Shown piece after piece: positions 34,130 through 41,881 of a stretch of 64,000 nucleotides of DNA (position 1 is its first letter; each line of letters starts with the position of its first letter). The stretch is from the NCBI GenBank assembly GCA_034659475.1, contig JAYEHK010000121.1:1-64000 (forward strand), given 5' to 3'. Origin of the DNA: JAYEHK01 sp034659475 (GTDB taxonomy: Bacteria > Bacillota > Syntrophomonadia > Syntrophomonadales > Syntrophomonadaceae). Both the position numbers and the translations under genes were made by a program. The notes under the pieces are model-generated. The model was not told where the DNA came from and ran no database searches. It saw only the letters and a list, made by a program, of their open reading frames with translations.

Positions 34130-34453
34130 ATGTTTAAAACGATCGATTCAGCTTTTATTGGCCCATACTCGGTACGAATCGAAAAGGAGATTAATCAAAC
34201 CATTCATACCATTTACAAAAAAGATCCAGAAGCATTTGTGGTGTTAGCTACCAGATATTCTCCTGAAAACGGGGTGAACTTTACGTCAAAATGGCCTCAA
34301 GTTTGGACATTGCTTCAACGTGATGAATATGGCGAAATACAAATTGTGCTGGGATGGGGGAATGATCCATTTATTGAACTGGGCGCGTGGGAACTAGAAC
34401 ATGACGAAATGGACCCCGTATGGCTGCAATTTCCGTTTGAAAAAGATGAATGA
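34130..34453 (+). CDS. Conserved-looking 107-aa protein, unknown
   Basis: ATG at 34130 after GAAAGGAG. Acidic, Trp-rich C-terminal half ('WPQVWTLLQRDEYGEIQIVLGWGNDPFIELGAWELEHDEMDPVWLQFPF'). No signal peptide or membrane segment. I do not recognise the family. About 100 bases upstream of a crotonase gene on the same strand. Confidence 0.65.
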   Translation: MFKTIDSAFIGPYSVRIEKEINQTIHTIYKKDPEAFVVLATRYSPENGVNFTSKWPQVWTLLQRDEYGEIQIVLGWGNDPFIELGAWELEHDEMDPVWLQFPFEKDE

Positions 34454-34550
34454 TTAAGAGAACTGGGTACACCATCTACCAAACAGTGAAGTGTTACAAA
34501 GTTGAAAAGAGCATTATACACTAAGAATAACTGAGAAGGGGGAATCGTCG

Positions 34551-35327
34551 TTGCAATATGAAGTAATATTGATTGAGAAGAACCAGGGAATAGGAACTAT
34601 AACTCTGAACCGACCCGAACAACTGAATACCTTTAACGTTCCGCTGGCAACCGAATTAAACCAGGCGTTACTCGAAATGGATGCTGATAATGATATCCGT
34701 GTAATCGTTATTAAAGGCGCTGGCAAAGGGTTCTGTGCAGGGATTGATGTAAATGATCTGGAGGGCAAAACACCCCTTGAATACTATGAATGGATTTCTT
34801 TAATGGAAGGCTCGGCTATAACCATATCAAAGATACGTAAACCCGTAATTGCTTCTGCTCATAACATTGCTGTAGCGAATGGGATTGGAGTGGTAGCTGC
34901 TGCTGATTTAGCGATTGCCGCCGAGGGTACACGTTTTGGTGCAACTGCGGTTAATGTAGGATTGTTTTGCATGGGGCCTGCAGTTCCCTTATCAAAATCT
35001 TTGGGAAGAAAAAAAGCACTTGAATTACTGCTAACCGGAGATTTGATTGATGCTGAAGAAGCTGAAAGAATCGGGCTTATCAATAAAGTTGTACCAAAAG
35101 AAAATCTGGAAGCGGAAACCTTACTTTTAGCTCAAAAGTTGGCAGATAAGAGTCCGCTGGCAGTTCAAATGGGCAAAAAGTCTTTCTACGAAATGTCTGA
35201 TTGTGAATATACCAAGGCTTTTGAACTCGTTAATAATCATTTTGCCATGCTCTGCACAAGCGAGGATTCTCATGAAGGCGTCAATGCATTCCTTGAAAAA
35301 AGAAAACCAGAATGGAAAATGAAATAA
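34551..35327 (+). CDS. Enoyl-CoA hydratase/isomerase family protein
   Basis: 258 aa, TTG start with AGAAGGGGG upstream. Crotonase fold with oxyanion-hole segments 'IKGAGKGFCAGIDVNDL' (about 55-71) and 'VANGIGVVAAADLAIAAEG' (about 105-123), and C-terminal 'EGVNAFLEKRKPEW'. One of two intact crotonases in the window. Likely dehydratase or hydratase of short acyl-CoAs; exact reaction cannot be read from sequence. Confidence 0.9.
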   Translation: MQYEVILIEKNQGIGTITLNRPEQLNTFNVPLATELNQALLEMDADNDIRVIVIKGAGKGFCAGIDVNDLEGKTPLEYYEWISLMEGSAITISKIRKPVIASAHNIAVANGIGVVAAADLAIAAEGTRFGATAVNVGLFCMGPAVPLSKSLGRKKALELLLTGDLIDAEEAERIGLINKVVPKENLEAETLLLAQKLADKSPLAVQMGKKSFYEMSDCEYTKAFELVNNHFAMLCTSEDSHEGVNAFLEKRKPEWKMK

Positions 35328-35384
35328 CAACGCTGTATTTCACGGAGTCAGTTTATTCCTAATATAATAAGGGACATTTTGAAT

Positions 35385-35414
35385 TAACCGGATAAGCATT
35401 GTTTATCCGGTTTT
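35385..35414 (+). terminator. Rho-independent terminator
   Basis: AACCGGATAA / TTATCCGGTT stem followed by TTTAATAC, about 60 bases after the crotonase. Confidence 0.75.
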
Positions 35415-35550
35415 AATACACCTAAAATCATCATAAACACCGTAAATGACGATTTTGCTTTGTAAATATCGCATACACTGCTACAATAAGAACAATGTCC
35501 AATTTAAGCTATTTCATTAATCTAAACAATTAAAAGGAAGCGGGGATACT

Positions 35551-36378
35551 ATGCTAAGAATCGGATGTCATTTGTCCACTGCAAAAGGATTTCAATCGAT
35601 GACTCAAACAGCTGTTGAAGTTGGTGCTAATACATTTCAATTTTTTACTCGCAATCCTCGAGGGGGAAAAGCAAAAAAGCTGGAACCCAAAGATATAGAA
35701 GGTATGCAAACCATCATGAAAAAGTATAACATTGCGGAACTTCTTGCCCATGCTTCCTATACGATTAATATGTGTTCACAAAACGAACAAACCCGGGAAT
35801 TTGCAAGAATGGCCTTTGCAGATGATCTTGATATAATGGAAAAAATACCCTGTAATCTTTATACCTTTCATCCTGGGAGTCATACCGGGCAGGGCATTGA
35901 GACCGGCATTGAGCAGATTGTAGAAATCCTAAACAGCGTTATTCAACCGGAAATCAGCACCAGCATTCTTCTTGAAACTATGTCTGGAAAGGGCAGTGAG
36001 GTTGGAAGAACTTTTGAGGAAATACGAATGATTATTGATAATGTAACCTTTAAGGAAAAACTAGGTGTGTGTCTGGATACTTGCCACATATATTCTGCTG
36101 GCTATGACATTGTTAATGATCTGGACGGTGTTCTAAATGAATTTGATCGTATCATTGGTCTGGAACGTCTAAAAGCCGTGCATTTAAATGACAGTATGCA
36201 TCCGCTGGGTAGTAACAAAGATCGACATGCCGCTATCGGAGAGGGTACAATCGGTTTTGAAGCAATCCGCAACGTGATCAGACACCCTAAACTAAAACAT
36301 TTGCCATTTTTACTGGAAACGCCCAATGAACTTGAAGGCTATGCAAGGGAAATCAAACTGCTTCGGGAACATCAATAA
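35551..36378 (+). CDS. nfo: Endonuclease IV
   Basis: 275 aa, ATG after AAGGAAGCGGGG. AP-endonuclease TIM barrel with metal-ligand segments 'LAHASYTIN', 'TFHPGSHTGQG', 'LLETMSGKGSEVG', 'VCLDTCHIYSAGYD', 'VHLNDSMHPLGSNKDRHAAIGEGTIG' and 'LETPNE'. Repairs abasic sites. Family length is normal. Confidence 0.96.
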   Translation: MLRIGCHLSTAKGFQSMTQTAVEVGANTFQFFTRNPRGGKAKKLEPKDIEGMQTIMKKYNIAELLAHASYTINMCSQNEQTREFARMAFADDLDIMEKIPCNLYTFHPGSHTGQGIETGIEQIVEILNSVIQPEISTSILLETMSGKGSEVGRTFEEIRMIIDNVTFKEKLGVCLDTCHIYSAGYDIVNDLDGVLNEFDRIIGLERLKAVHLNDSMHPLGSNKDRHAAIGEGTIGFEAIRNVIRHPKLKHLPFLLETPNELEGYAREIKLLREHQ

Positions 36379-36429
36379 TGATATAAATTCAACCTGTTTT
36401 TAATTAACCAAATCTGGAGGGAACCAATC

Positions 36430-36859
36430 TTGGGATCATATTATGTACCAATTGTTTTAACCATAATCTCAAATGTTTTTTTATCATATTTTTCAAAAAT
36501 CAACCCCTGTTAATGCCAATCCGATTCTATCACTAGCTGTTACATATATAGTTGCAGCCATTTTTTGTATCGGAATGATGCCAATTTTTGCTAATGACCT
36601 CAACCTTTTTGGTGAGTTCAAAAAGGTCGGTTGGGCAAGTTATGCATTGGGTTTCGCTATTGTTGGCCTTGAATTAGGATTTTTAATGGCTTACCGAGCC
36701 GGTTGGAATATTAGCCTTGCTGGCATTGTTTCAAATATCGCTGTTGGTTTATTACTTATTCCAATTGGTTTATTGTTTTTCTATGATAAATTATCCCTTG
36801 TTAATGTTGCAGGCATAGTATTATGTCTGGGTGGTCTGGTTTTAATAAATATTAAGTAA
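36430..36859 (+). pseudogene. EamA-type small transporter with one-base frameshift in a T-run
   Basis: TTG at 36430 has GGAGGG upstream and begins 'GSYYVPIVLTIISNVF'. The expected continuation 'YHIFQKSTPVNANPILSLAVTYIVAAIF' lies in the +1 frame (open from 36473 to 36859). The break falls in a run of seven T's (about 36475-36481); six would restore one 143-aa protein. Four membrane helices follow. A single homopolymer error, either a true mutation, phase variation or a sequencing mistake. Confidence 0.75.
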
Positions 36860-36922
36860 AGCCATTCTTATTGTATTTAGTAACAACGTTATTTTTAGTT
36901 AGTTATTTTGGAATTTATAGTA

Positions 36923-36951
36923 TTGACAAATATAGAAAAAGCATGTATATT
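36923..36951 (+). promoter_or_regulatory. Sigma-A promoter of the iron operon
   Basis: TTGACA (36923-36928), 17-base spacer, TATATT (36946-36951): near-consensus housekeeping promoter in front of the DtxR-FeoA/FeoAB genes. Confidence 0.85.
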
Positions 36952-36963
36952 TATTTCAGATAA

Positions 36964-36980
36964 TTGATAATGATTATCAA
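36964..36980. promoter_or_regulatory. Fur/DtxR-type operator palindrome
   Basis: TTGATAATGATTATCAA, an 8-1-8 perfect palindrome, resembles the GATAAT-GATTATC core of Fur boxes and lies 12 bases after the -10, where a repressor would block initiation. Control by ferrous iron through Fur or the encoded DtxR-like protein is inferred. Confidence 0.75.
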
Positions 36981-37036
36981 TATAGATCATTGAACATATT
37001 TTTAAAATATGTTCTTTTTTAAAAATGGAGGTAAAA

Positions 37037-37741
37037 ATGGATAATACTTCTGTTACTCCAGCTCTACAGGATTATCTTGAAGTAATATTACTGCTTTCTG
37101 AAGAACAAGAGAAGGTCCGTATTACTGACATCGCTAGAAAACTCAATATTGCAAAAGCCAGTACAACACAAGCAGTTCAGGTACTGAAAGATTTAAATAT
37201 GGTCCATCAAGACAAATATGGACCAGTCGTTTTAACTGAACTAGGGCGAGAAGAAGCGAATAGTGTATGGTATAAGCATCAGGTTATTTATCGTTTTCTG
37301 GTTGATATGTTACAGGTAAACCCTGCAATTGCCGAAAAAGACGCTTACTCAATGGAACATTTGATCAGTCAAGAAACACTAGAAAAATTAGTAGTCTTTT
37401 TGAATTCTACCAGGGCTCAACAGTATAAGTATAAGCAGAACCAGAATGGCGAGATGGGAAACCAATGTAAAACAGATCACACTGAAACATTATCTGTTAG
37501 TAGTATCTATACATTAGCAGATCTCTTGCCGGGAAAGAAGGGAACAGTCATTCAAGTAACCGGTAACGGTACAATAAGACGACGTATCCTGGAAATGGGG
37601 ATTGTGCCTGGTTGCGAAATTGAATTTGAAGATGTAGCTCCATTGGGAGATCCAATTAGGGTATCACTTAATGGTTATCATTTAAGTTTGCGTAAAGAAG
37701 AAGCGGCATCTATCCTTATTGAGAAAGGTAAATTAAAGTAG
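37037..37741 (+). CDS. DtxR/MntR-type metalloregulator fused to a FeoA domain
   Basis: 234 aa from ATG 37037 (GGAGG seven bases upstream). N-terminal winged HTH ('VRITDIARKLNIAKASTTQAVQVLKDLNMVHQDKYG'), DtxR dimerisation/metal region (about 70-125), a charged linker, then a complete FeoA SH3-like domain ('LLPGKKGTVIQVTGNGTIRRRILEMGIVPGCEIEFEDVAPLGDPIRVSLNG'). First gene of the feo cluster, so it probably senses Fe(II)/Mn(II) and represses it. The FeoA tail is as in DtxR's own SH3 domain. Confidence 0.88.
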   Translation: MDNTSVTPALQDYLEVILLLSEEQEKVRITDIARKLNIAKASTTQAVQVLKDLNMVHQDKYGPVVLTELGREEANSVWYKHQVIYRFLVDMLQVNPAIAEKDAYSMEHLISQETLEKLVVFLNSTRAQQYKYKQNQNGEMGNQCKTDHTETLSVSSIYTLADLLPGKKGTVIQVTGNGTIRRRILEMGIVPGCEIEFEDVAPLGDPIRVSLNGYHLSLRKEEAASILIEKGKLK

Positions 37742-37837
37742 TACTGATGATTTTAATAACAGTACGTTTTATTTTAGTCATAATGTTATTAGAGGCTAAC
37801 ATTATGACATCCAACGAATTTTCGGAAGGAGGCAAGG

Positions 37838-38004
37838 ATGATGGAAGTCTTGCTGGTATTAGTTATCATTTCAGCAGCAGTCAGAATTCTGTATAAAACG
37901 CACAAAAAACATTTAACAATGATTCATGTACATCCTGCACTAGTAGTTGCTCCAATTGTAAATCGTGCAATGGCGGATGTTATCAGTCGCATTATCAAGA
38001 ATAA
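37838..38004 (+). pseudogene. FeoB-associated Cys-rich membrane protein, frameshifted
   Basis: ATG at 37838 (GAAGGAGG upstream) gives a membrane helix ('EVLLVLVIISAAVRILYKTHKK'). The expected Cys-rich tail is one frame away: from the frame ending with TAA at 38002, residues read 'NNDSCTSCTSSCSNCKSCNGGC'. The break is in a run of six A's (37911-37916 area); seven would restore the family form (TM helix followed by CxxC...C). Too short to be found by length. FeoB partner protein. Confidence 0.7.
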
Positions 38005-38089
38005 GTAAGAATTGTTTGTTCTAAATGTTAGGGGTATCTAACAAAATCATTTTTTTCATAGCATTCATACTTTAGAAAGGATGGCAAAT

Positions 38090-38293
38090 ATGGCTCTTAT
38101 TGGAATAAGAAGAATCAATATCCTTAATAGCAAAAACCAAACGATTAGTGCACATCTGTTTGAAAATGATCTTAACGTGTTATGGATTAATAACTCGATT
38201 ACCAATAGGGTTCCAGTATGGAGTAATCAATGTTCACAGTTGGATCAAACACTGTCTTATACTAAGAAATATTCTTCAGTGAATCTTGCTTAA
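38090..38293 (+). CDS. Hypothetical 67-aa protein in the feo cluster
   Basis: ATG at 38090 (or 38081) with AAAGGATGG upstream. No recognised domain; sequence 'RINILNSKNQTISAHLFENDLNVLWINNS' looks like a small beta-sheet. It lies between the Cys-rich gene and feoA on the same strand. Confidence 0.45.
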   Translation: MALIGIRRINILNSKNQTISAHLFENDLNVLWINNSITNRVPVWSNQCSQLDQTLSYTKKYSSVNLA

Positions 38294-38340
38294 TTCTACA
38301 CAGATACCCTCTATAAACAAGATTTAAGGAGGTGAAAAAA

Positions 38341-38571
38341 ATGAGCGTAACATTGGAAAATCTACAACCAGGTCAAAAGGCTCGTATAAAAAAAATTACT
38401 GGCGATGGACCAATAAGAAGAAGATTGTTGGATATGGGATTGACAGCCAGTTCCATTATAGAAATGGAACGTTATGCTCCTCTGGGAGATCCGGTGGAAA
38501 TAAAGCTTAACGGAGAATATCACGTATCTCTTAGAAAAGAGGAAGCCGATAGTATTATTCTTGAAGATTAA
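38341..38571 (+). CDS. feoA: FeoA iron-transport accessory protein
   Basis: 76 aa from ATG 38341, AAGGAGGTG upstream. SH3-like fold: 'LQPGQKARIKKITGDGPIRRRLLDMGLTASSIIEMERYAPLGDPVEIKLNG'. Cytoplasmic partner of FeoB; 12 bases before feoB. Confidence 0.93.
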   Translation: MSVTLENLQPGQKARIKKITGDGPIRRRLLDMGLTASSIIEMERYAPLGDPVEIKLNGEYHVSLRKEEADSIILED

Positions 38572-38583
38572 GGGGAGGGAACT

Positions 38584-40659
38584 ATGAAATCAATAAATAT
38601 TGCACTTGCAGGTAATCCAAACAGTGGAAAGACGACACTCTTTAATAACCTAACCGGGTCTCACCAGCATGTTGGAAATTATCCAGGTGTTACCGTAGAA
38701 AGAAAAGAAGGCGTTGTACATCATAAAAACCATCAAATAAACATTGTTGATCTTCCGGGAACCTACAGTCTGACAGCGTATTCACCTGATGAAGTAGTTG
38801 CCAGAAACGTTATTATCAATGAAAAACCAGATGTAGTTGTAAACGTTGTTGATGCATCTAATCTGGAACGTAACTTATACCTGACGGCTCAGATGAAAGA
38901 ACTGGGTGTTCCAATTATTTTAGTGTTAAATATGGTTGATGTATCAGAACACAAAGGGGTTAAGATTGATTCAGATCTTTTGTCAACCTTGATGGGTCTA
39001 TCCATTGTGCGCACTGTAGGTGTAAAGAATGAAGGTACAAAAGATCTATTGGATACTATCATAAAGGTATTTGAGGGTACCACTAAAAATGACGAAAGAC
39101 CTATCCGTTACTCGCCAGAGATAGAACACGAGATTAAGCAGGTTGAATCCTTGCTGCCAGTCGTTGAAAACCGCAAAATAACCCGATGGACCGCGATCAA
39201 ACTCCTGGAAAAAGACAGCAAAGTTTACGAAGAAATATCTGTTTTGCCAAAGGGATCCGATATTCTCCGCCAGGTTGAAAAGGGTCAACAAAATATTTTA
39301 AATGCTACCCATGATGATTCAGAGATGGCAATTCTTGAAGGTCGATACGCTCTGGTTCGCGGCGCCACTAAAGAAGCTGTTTCCTATCAGCCAAACGATA
39401 GACTTTCTTTAACTGAAAAAATTGATAAAGTTTTACTCAATCGCTTTTTGGGTCTGCCAATCTTCCTGGGTATGATGTGGCTCTTGTTTCAATTGACATT
39501 CACTCTGGGGGGACCACCGATGGACTTGATTGATACTGCATTTGGTTCATTAGGAGAATGGGTTGCTGGCAATATGTCAGAGGGCTTGTTAAAGTCTTTA
39601 GTCGTAGATGGAATCATTGGCGGTGTGGGCGGCGTCATTATCTTTATGCCCAACATTATTCTGCTGTTCCTGGGTATCGCTCTGTTGGAAGGTACAGGTT
39701 ATATGTCCAGAGCAGCCTTTGTTATGGATAAGATCATGCACCGCGTGGGTTTACATGGAAAATCATTCGTACCTATGCTGATAGGCTTTGGATGTACGGT
39801 TCCAGCCATTATGGCAACACGAACCCTGGAAAATGATAAAGACCGTCTGGTAACCATGCTGGTAGCTCCATTGATGAGTTGTGGTGCCCGATTACCTGTT
39901 TACACACTGTTGATTGCTGCCTTTTTTCACGAGAGCGTAGCAGGAAATATCTTATTTTCTATTTATATCATCGGAATTATTCTGGCAATTGTGATGGCAA
40001 AAGTATTTAGAAAATGGCTTCTTCCAGGTGAATCCGAGCCTTTTATTATGGAATTACCTGCTTATAAATTGCCTACACTTAAAAACATCTTACTGCAGAT
40101 GTGGGAACGCACTTGGCTTTATCTAAAAAAAGCCGGTACTATTATTCTGGTTGCATCAATCGTAGTATGGGCATTATTCACCTTCCCGATGGTGGATTTT
40201 CAAGGTAATGAGTTCGAAAGTTCAACGATTCAAATGGAACAGAGCTATGCAGGTCGAATCGGGAAAGCCATAGAACCAGTTATTGCACCACTCGGTTTTG
40301 ATTGGAAAACGGGTGTAGCCCTTACAGCCGGCTTTGCTGCCAAAGAAGTCGTCGTAAGCACCATGGGAACTCTATACAGTATTGAAGATGAAGACGGGCT
40401 GGCGGAAGAAGAAAACAGCGCAGTTGCTTCATTTTCTGATCGTGCTCGACAACAGTCCGGTTTTACTCCCTTGACCGCTTATTGTTTAATGCTGTTTACC
40501 CTGATTTATGTACCATGTATGGCAGTTATTGCAGTAATAAAAAGAGAAACGAACAGTTGGAAATGGCCACTATTCACAATAGCATATACCTGTGGACTCG
40601 CATGGATTGTTTGTTTCGTAGTCTACCGAGGTGGATTATTACTGGGCATAGGTGTTTAA
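38584..40659 (+). CDS. feoB: FeoB ferrous iron transporter
   Basis: 691 aa, AGGGGAGGG upstream. N-terminal GTPase: G1 'GNPNSGKT' (about 10-17), G3 'DLPGTYSL', G4 'LNMVD'; GDI linker, then Gate domains with paired 'GFGCTVPAIMATRTLEN' and 'GFAAKEVVVSTMGTLY'. About eight membrane helices. Imports Fe(II); regulated with feoA by the promoter and operator at 36.9 kb. Confidence 0.97.
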   Translation: MKSINIALAGNPNSGKTTLFNNLTGSHQHVGNYPGVTVERKEGVVHHKNHQINIVDLPGTYSLTAYSPDEVVARNVIINEKPDVVVNVVDASNLERNLYLTAQMKELGVPIILVLNMVDVSEHKGVKIDSDLLSTLMGLSIVRTVGVKNEGTKDLLDTIIKVFEGTTKNDERPIRYSPEIEHEIKQVESLLPVVENRKITRWTAIKLLEKDSKVYEEISVLPKGSDILRQVEKGQQNILNATHDDSEMAILEGRYALVRGATKEAVSYQPNDRLSLTEKIDKVLLNRFLGLPIFLGMMWLLFQLTFTLGGPPMDLIDTAFGSLGEWVAGNMSEGLLKSLVVDGIIGGVGGVIIFMPNIILLFLGIALLEGTGYMSRAAFVMDKIMHRVGLHGKSFVPMLIGFGCTVPAIMATRTLENDKDRLVTMLVAPLMSCGARLPVYTLLIAAFFHESVAGNILFSIYIIGIILAIVMAKVFRKWLLPGESEPFIMELPAYKLPTLKNILLQMWERTWLYLKKAGTIILVASIVVWALFTFPMVDFQGNEFESSTIQMEQSYAGRIGKAIEPVIAPLGFDWKTGVALTAGFAAKEVVVSTMGTLYSIEDEDGLAEEENSAVASFSDRARQQSGFTPLTAYCLMLFTLIYVPCMAVIAVIKRETNSWKWPLFTIAYTCGLAWIVCFVVYRGGLLLGIGV

Positions 40660-40750
40660 AGTCATATCCCCAAGAATTTTCTTTGAATACAAATTTGTAT
40701 CAATAAAGCAGGAAACAAGTATTCAAATCAGGAATAATACTACAAAGACA

Positions 40751-40784
40751 AACGAAAAGGCATTGCAATCAATGTCTTTTCGTT
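40751..40784 (+). terminator. Rho-independent terminator
   Basis: AACGAAAAGGCATTG / CAATGTCTTTTCGTT imperfect stem about 90 bases after feoB; T-run weak. Confidence 0.65.
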
Positions 40785-40827
40785 CACTATTGATTCGATT
40801 ATTCTAATACATCAAGGGGGATTAGAC

Positions 40828-41616
40828 ATGAGTACAAAAAAAGTTTCGGTAGACAGACAAGGACATGTGCTGTTAATTGGTATGAATCGCCCGGACAAGC
40901 GCAATGCGCTGGACCTGGATATGTACTGGGAACTGGCAGCAGCCTACGGGGAGCTGAACAATGACCCAGAACTTCGCTGCGGTCTGGTGTTTGCCCATGG
41001 AGACCATTTTACGGCCGGCTTGGATCTGGTACAGTGGGCACCCGTTTTTGCTGAAGGCAAATTCCCTGACCTCGGCGGCGATATGATTGATCCTTTTGGA
41101 CTGGATGAGGATCACAGACTAAGTAAACCATTGGTGATGGCCACGCAAGGTATATGTTATACCATTGGTTTTGAAATGCTGCTGACAACCGATGTTCGGG
41201 TTGCAGCCTCTGACCTGCGTCTGGCCCAGATTGAGGTTCAGAGAGGTATTTACCCGGTGGGAGGAGCCACCGTTCGAATGTTCCAAGAAATCGGCTGGGG
41301 CAATGCGATGCGATATCTGTTAACTGGAGACGCAATCACTGCTCAGGAAGCCTATCGCATGGGACTCGTTCAGGAAGTGGTAGAACCAGGCCAACAGTTT
41401 GATCGCGCCCTGGAACTCGCAACCAAAATATCCAAACAGGCTCCACTGGGTGTACAGGCAGCTCTCCGTTCGGCTCGAATCGCACGTGTGGATGGAACCA
41501 GAAGTTCATTGGCACAACTTATGCCGGATATTATGCCGATCATGAAGAGTGAAGATGCTGCCGAAGGTGTTCAGGCTTTTGTGGAACGCAGGGAAGCTAA
41601 CTTTAAGGGCCGTTAG
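40828..41616 (+). CDS. Crotonase/enoyl-CoA hydratase family protein, GC-rich
   Basis: 262 aa, ATG after AAGGGGGATT. Crotonase fold: first oxyanion-hole region 'GDHFTAGLDLVQWAPVFAEG', second 'GICYTIGFEMLLTTDVRVAA', C-terminal 'EGVQAFVERREANFKGR'. Two sampled 60-base lines inside (40861-40920, 41221-41280) count 53% and 57% GC, above most of the window, and the codon usage is different. Probably transferred. The exact acyl-CoA substrate is not clear; this subgroup is often annotated simply as crotonase/enoyl-CoA hydratase family. Confidence 0.88.
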   Translation: MSTKKVSVDRQGHVLLIGMNRPDKRNALDLDMYWELAAAYGELNNDPELRCGLVFAHGDHFTAGLDLVQWAPVFAEGKFPDLGGDMIDPFGLDEDHRLSKPLVMATQGICYTIGFEMLLTTDVRVAASDLRLAQIEVQRGIYPVGGATVRMFQEIGWGNAMRYLLTGDAITAQEAYRMGLVQEVVEPGQQFDRALELATKISKQAPLGVQAALRSARIARVDGTRSSLAQLMPDIMPIMKSEDAAEGVQAFVERREANFKGR

Positions 41617-41629
41617 AAAATAGGCCATC

Positions 41630-41667
41630 AAACCGAGGCTAGAATTAACTAGTCTCGGTTTTTTTAT
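41630..41667. terminator. Rho-independent terminator
   Basis: AAACCGAGGCTAG / CTAGTCTCGGTTT stem with a seven-T run, right after the crotonase. Confidence 0.9.
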
Positions 41668-41798
41668 TTAGGATTCCACTGCGGAAAGTAATATTGATGA
41701 GTTTGGATGCAAAAATGCCCATTGGGTGAATTATTCTTTCAGCAATCTCCGCATGAGGTAACACTAACTGTTCACCAACCGGGAAGGTTAAAGTAATA

Positions 41799-41835
41799 AG
41801 AAGGCCTGTAATGTTTGATCTTACAGGCCTTCTCT
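41799..41835. terminator. Second hairpin terminator
   Basis: AGAAGGCCTGTAA / TTACAGGCCTTCT perfect stem followed by CTTTATTT. The stretch between the two hairpins has no gene I would call. Confidence 0.8.
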
Positions 41836-41881
41836 TTATTTGTGTCCCTTCACCAATCAAGCAGCATAGCTTTCGAACGGT

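Noticed and set aside
41645..41860. Possible 71-aa gene on the minus strand
   Set aside because: It is covered by the two terminator hairpins of this gap and has no convincing ribosome site.
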